Part shown: piece after piece, positions 60,452-64,000 of the stretch
How positions within the stretch are numbered: the stretch's first letter is position 1
Layout of the letters: each line of letters starts with the position of its first letter
Source: Lapillicoccus sp.
GTDB taxonomy: Bacteria > Actinomycetota > Actinomycetes > Actinomycetales > Dermatophilaceae
Length of the DNA: 64,000 bases
Direction of reading: 5' to 3'
Assembly: GCF_025353065.1 (NCBI RefSeq)
Contig: NZ_JANXRJ010000103.1
Span: forward strand, 1 to 64,000
Program-made: the position numbers and the translations under genes
Notes under the pieces: generated by a model
The model's input: only the letters and a program-made list of their open reading frames with translations
Databases searched by the model: none
What the model was told of the DNA's origin: nothing

Positions 60452-61408
60452 TCAGCCCGCGCGGCGGGCGGAGAGCTGGTGGTGGGCGCGGCATACCTGC
60501 TCCATGAACGTCTCGGCGATCAGTCGCATCCCGACGAGGTCGATGCGCAGCATCTTCTCGTCCCCGATCACGACCTCGTTCTGCCGCAGGTTGTCGTCCG
60601 TGACCGCCAGCCCCTGGCGGTGCTGGGCGCCGTCGATCTCGACGACGAGCCCGATGTCCTCCCACGCGACATCCAGATAGATCCGGCCCGTCGAGGTGGT
60701 GCGCACGACCTGACGACTCGGCTCTGGGAGACCGTGGGCGCGGCACAGGGCAGCGAAGTCCAACTCCCCGAGCGCTTGGGCGCCGTCCAGGAGGTCGGCG
60801 ATGACCCTGACGATGAACGGCCGGCGACGGAGCAGCGCGACCTCCGCGACCACGTCATCGAGCTGTCGCGGAGTGGCGAGGCGCTGCTGGACCACCATGC
60901 AGAGCACCAGCGCCGCCTGCCGGTCGCTGACCGCCCACGATGCGGCCCGCAGCGCAGCGATCGCCGGCCGGACGCGGGGCACGCCGACCGAGATCACCTC
61001 AGCCGACTGGCGGGCGATGACCGTCCGCTGCCGCACGTCCGCGACGGGAGGTGGTCGGCTGCCATGCGGCACGGAGACCTCCAAGGCGCCGGTCGTGAAC
61101 CCCTTGAGACCCGCCGCGGTCAGTGCCGTCGCGCCGTCGAGAGCAGCGATGCGGTGGCCGACCTCCCACACGGCACGCCACCAGAGGGCCTGCCCCGACA
61201 ACTCCCCCGTGTGCACGGCGATCGTCTGGCGCCCGTGCGCCTTCCATCGCTTCGCACGAAGCTCGGACCGCACCCCGTGCCGGTCGATACCCAGCCCGCG
61301 CAGGACGTCCCGACTGAGGACGCCCTCGTAGATCTTCGCGGCTCGTTCGGCCGTGGCTCGTCGTCCTTCGCCGTTCGTGCGTCTGTCCATCATTCGACGC
61401 TCGCGCAC
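60452..61408 (-). CDS. DUF559-type nuclease-like protein
   Basis: C-term GRIYLDVAWEDIGLVVEIDGAQHRQGLAVTDDNLRQNEVVIGDEKMLRIDLVGMRLIAE; N-terminal LSRDVLRGLGIDRHGVRSELRAKRWKAHGRQTIAVH wHTH-like region. Confidence 0.75.
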   Translation of the reverse strand: MRERRMMDRRTNGEGRRATAERAAKIYEGVLSRDVLRGLGIDRHGVRSELRAKRWKAHGRQTIAVHTGELSGQALWWRAVWEVGHRIAALDGATALTAAGLKGFTTGALEVSVPHGSRPPPVADVRQRTVIARQSAEVISVGVPRVRPAIAALRAASWAVSDRQAALVLCMVVQQRLATPRQLDDVVAEVALLRRRPFIVRVIADLLDGAQALGELDFAALCRAHGLPEPSRQVVRTTSTGRIYLDVAWEDIGLVVEIDGAQHRQGLAVTDDNLRQNEVVIGDEKMLRIDLVGMRLIAETFMEQVCRAHHQLSARRAG

Positions 61409-61485
61409 GACGCCCGTTTGCGCTACCGCGGCTGACCGGGCTGTGGAAACTGGGACGATCGGCCGTGGGGGTGTGGACGACGCCT

Positions 61486-61539
61486 CCCGGATTGGGGTCT
61501 GAACGCGTCATCGACGACCCGGTATCACCTCAATCCGGG
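61486..61539. repeat. Palindromic repeat family A, copy A3
   Basis: CCCGGATTGGGGT ... ACCTCAATCCGGG (12/13) with core AACGCGTCATCGACGAC. Confidence 0.85.
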
Positions 61540-61610
61540 GCGGGGCGGGCGCCGACCCGGACCTCACGCGGCACGGACCTCACCGTGAGGCGGGGTCGGG
61601 GTGAGAACAG

Positions 61611-61627
61611 GTTTACGGAGGGGTTAC
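61611..61627 (+). promoter_or_regulatory. Possible GlnR-type site upstream of nitrate transporter
   Basis: gtttACggaggggttAC matches the AC-n9-AC spacing reported for mycobacterial GlnR; ends 75 nt before the GTG start. Confidence 0.35.
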
Positions 61628-61702
61628 GGCGCGCCGTTCACCGGCAACATCCGGCTCCTAGGTTCGGAGCCGACACCAGCCCCCCCAGCCAGGAGGACCC
61701 CC

Positions 61703-63232
61703 GTGACCGCGGTGGAGAACGAGACGAACACCGAGGCAACCGTCCCCCCCGGGACGCCCCACCCGACCACGACACCGGAGCGGCCCCGTTCGACGTCCCG
61801 CGCCCGCTCGCGGCTGATCACCGACTGGGACCCCGAGGACACCGTCGCCTGGGAGGCGGGCAACAAGGACATCGCCCGCCGCAACCTCGTGTGGTCGGTC
61901 GCGACCGAGCACATCGGCTTCTCGATCTGGTCGATCTGGTCGGTGATGGTCCTCTTCATGCCGCAGGCGGTCTACGGCTTCACCCCCGCCGACAAGTTCT
62001 TCCTCGTCGCCGTCCCCACCCTCGTCGGCGCCGTGCTGCGCGTGCCCTACACGATGGCCACCGCGACCTTCGGCGGTCGCAACTGGGCCGTCTTCAGCGG
62101 CATCGCCCTCCTCGTGCCGACCACCGCCACGTGGTACCTCATGGTCCACCCCGGCCACTCCTACACGACCTTCCTCCTCGTCGCCGGGCTCGCTGGCCTG
62201 GGCGGTGGCAACTTCGCCTCGTCGATGACGAACATCAACGCCTTCTACCCCCAGCGGATGAAGGGCTGGGCCCTCGGGCTCAACGCCGGCGGGGGCAACA
62301 TCGGCGTCCCCGTCGTCCAGGTCGTCGGCCTGCTCGTCATCGCGAGCCTCGGCAACCGTCGACCCGAGATCGTCTGTGCCGTCTACCTCGTGCTGCTCGC
62401 CGTCGTCAGCATCGGCGCCGCGATGTTCATGGACAACCTCGACCACCAGACCGCCAACGCCGGAGCCATGAAGGACGTCCTCGGGCACGCGGACTCGTGG
62501 CTCATCTCGCTGCTCTACATCGGCACCTTCGGCTCGTTCATCGGCTTCAGCTTCGCCTTCGGGCAGGTCCTCCAGATCACCTTCCTCGCCGGTCTCACGA
62601 GCGGGGCCCCGACCGCGGCGCAGTCGGCCGCCGCCAGCCTCCACGCCGCGCAGATCGCCTTCATCGGTCCGCTCCTCGGCTCGGTCAGCCGGGTCCTCGG
62701 CGGCCGGCTCGCCGACAGGCGCGGCGGCGGCCTGATCACCCTCGTCACCTTCGTCTCGATGGTCGTCGCCGGCGGGATCCTCGTCGCCTCGGGCACGGCC
62801 GACGACGCCACCAAGGGCGCCGCCACCGGTCTGCAGCTCACCGGTCTGATCGCGGGGTTCATCCTGCTCTTCATCCTCTCCGGCATCGGCAACGGCTCGG
62901 TCTACAAGATGATCCCGGCGATCTTCGAGCGGAAGTCCCTCGCCCTCAGGGGCGTCGGCGCCGAGCAGCGTCAGCAGTGGTCGCGCGCGATGTCCGGCGC
63001 ACTCATCGGTATCGCCGGAGCCATCGGCGCGCTCGGCGGCGTCGGCATCAACCTCCTCCTGCGCACCTCGTATGCCGGGTCGGCCAAGTCCGCGACTGCC
63101 GCCTTCTGGGTCTTCACGGCGTTCTACGTCGTTGCCGCCCTGGTCACCTGGGTCCGCTTCGTTCGCCGCCCGAAGGTGGAATCGGTCTCTGCCGCAACGG
63201 TTCCCGACCTCCAGACCCAGACGACCACCTGA
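61703..63232 (+). CDS. NarK/NNP-family nitrate/nitrite transporter
   Basis: GGGNFASSMTNINAFYPQRMKGWALGLNAGGGNIGVPVVQVVG signature; RBS aggagga upstream of GTG. Confidence 0.92.
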   Translation: MTAVENETNTEATVPPGTPHPTTTPERPRSTSRARSRLITDWDPEDTVAWEAGNKDIARRNLVWSVATEHIGFSIWSIWSVMVLFMPQAVYGFTPADKFFLVAVPTLVGAVLRVPYTMATATFGGRNWAVFSGIALLVPTTATWYLMVHPGHSYTTFLLVAGLAGLGGGNFASSMTNINAFYPQRMKGWALGLNAGGGNIGVPVVQVVGLLVIASLGNRRPEIVCAVYLVLLAVVSIGAAMFMDNLDHQTANAGAMKDVLGHADSWLISLLYIGTFGSFIGFSFAFGQVLQITFLAGLTSGAPTAAQSAAASLHAAQIAFIGPLLGSVSRVLGGRLADRRGGGLITLVTFVSMVVAGGILVASGTADDATKGAATGLQLTGLIAGFILLFILSGIGNGSVYKMIPAIFERKSLALRGVGAEQRQQWSRAMSGALIGIAGAIGALGGVGINLLLRTSYAGSAKSATAAFWVFTAFYVVAALVTWVRFVRRPKVESVSAATVPDLQTQTTT

Positions 63233-63234
63233 GC

Positions 63235-64000
63235 GTGACGGACCTTCTCGAGACGGCCCCTCGCGTGACCGACACCCACTGTCCCTACTGCGGGCTCCAG
63301 TGCGCGATGACCCTCACCGGCGACAGCGCCGCCGACCTCACCGTCACCCCCCGCCGCTTCCCGACCAACCGAGGAGGCCTGTGCCAGAAGGGCTGGACGA
63401 GCGCCGAGCTGCTCCGCCACCCCGGGCGACTCACCACACCCCTGGTGCGCAAGGCCGGCGAGCTCATCGAGACCTCGTGGGACGAAGCGCTCGACCTCGT
63501 CGCCGACACGATGCGTCAGGTCCAGGACGACCACGGCCGCGACGCCGTCGCTCTCTTCGGCGGCGGCGGCCTGACCAACGAGAAGGCTTACCAGCTGGGC
63601 AAGTTCGCACGGGTAGCGCTACGCACCTCGCAGATCGACTACAACGGCCGGTGGTGCATGTCCTCGGCCGCCGCCGCCGGGATCCGTTGCTTCGGCCTCG
63701 ACCGCGGTATGCCGTTCCCCGTCACCGACCTCGGCTCGGCGCACGCCGTGCTGCTGCTCGGCGCCAACCCTGCGGAGACGATGCCACCCTTCCTCGGCCA
63801 TCTGGTGACCTCGGCCGAGGCCGGCGGGCTGATGGTGGCCGACCCCCGGCTCACCCCGACGGCCGCCCGGGCCCTCGAGGGAGGCGGTCTCCACCTGCAG
63901 CTGCGCCCGGGAACGGACGCCGCCCTGGCCCTGGGGATGCTCCACCTCGCCGTCGTGGAACGCCACGTCGACCGCGACTACATCGCGGCCCGCACCTCCG
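63235..64000 (+). CDS. Molybdopterin oxidoreductase, probable assimilatory nitrate reductase catalytic subunit (truncated by window end)
   Basis: GTG start; VTDTHCPYCGLQCAMTLTG...NRGGLCQKGWTSAELLRHPGRLTTPLVR...WDEALDLVA; open at the 3' window edge, downstream of NarK. Confidence 0.85.
   Translation, partial: MTDLLETAPRVTDTHCPYCGLQCAMTLTGDSAADLTVTPRRFPTNRGGLCQKGWTSAELLRHPGRLTTPLVRKAGELIETSWDEALDLVADTMRQVQDDHGRDAVALFGGGGLTNEKAYQLGKFARVALRTSQIDYNGRWCMSSAAAAGIRCFGLDRGMPFPVTDLGSAHAVLLLGANPAETMPPFLGHLVTSAEAGGLMVADPRLTPTAARALEGGGLHLQLRPGTDAALALGMLHLAVVERHVDRDYIAARTS

Overview
High-GC actinobacterial chromosome segment. Gene content and order suggest Micrococcales/Intrasporangiaceae, but that placement is inference. 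About 50 CDSs are supported. Main blocks: (i) mycoredoxin - nudC - phosphotransferase - adnB - adnA - alkyltransferase-like protein (ATL) neighbourhood, with the ATL fused to a VOC domain; (ii) deoC plus two aldehyde-dehydrogenase-family genes; (iii) DUF4129 / DUF4350 / MoxR / DUF58 / SpoIIM / RDD cluster; (iv) a nucleoside uptake and salvage block (BMP lipoprotein, ABC ATPase, 2 permeases, cdd ... deoA, add) split by a ~9.5 kb Tad/Flp pilus locus that ends in a LysM/BTAD protein; (v) psuG-psuK; (vi) MarR/ABC exporter pair; (vii) sdhCAB; (viii) NarK and the start of an assimilatory-type nitrate reductase. No tRNA, rRNA, CRISPR array, IS element or prophage was recognised. Most interesting signals: (1) two DUF559-type nuclease-like genes, each bracketed on both sides by copies of its own long palindromic repeat family, an arrangement reminiscent of REP/RAYT systems; (2) a highly iterated octamer GTATGCCG/CGGCATAC (52 copies by hand count), strand-balanced, in coding and intergenic DNA, forcing rare Tyr/Ala codons; (3) an ATL-VOC fusion next to adnAB; (4) a membrane LysM-BTAD protein in the Tad locus; (5) an NPCBM-domain gene with an in-frame TAG. 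All product calls come from reading translated motifs by eye; no database search was run.
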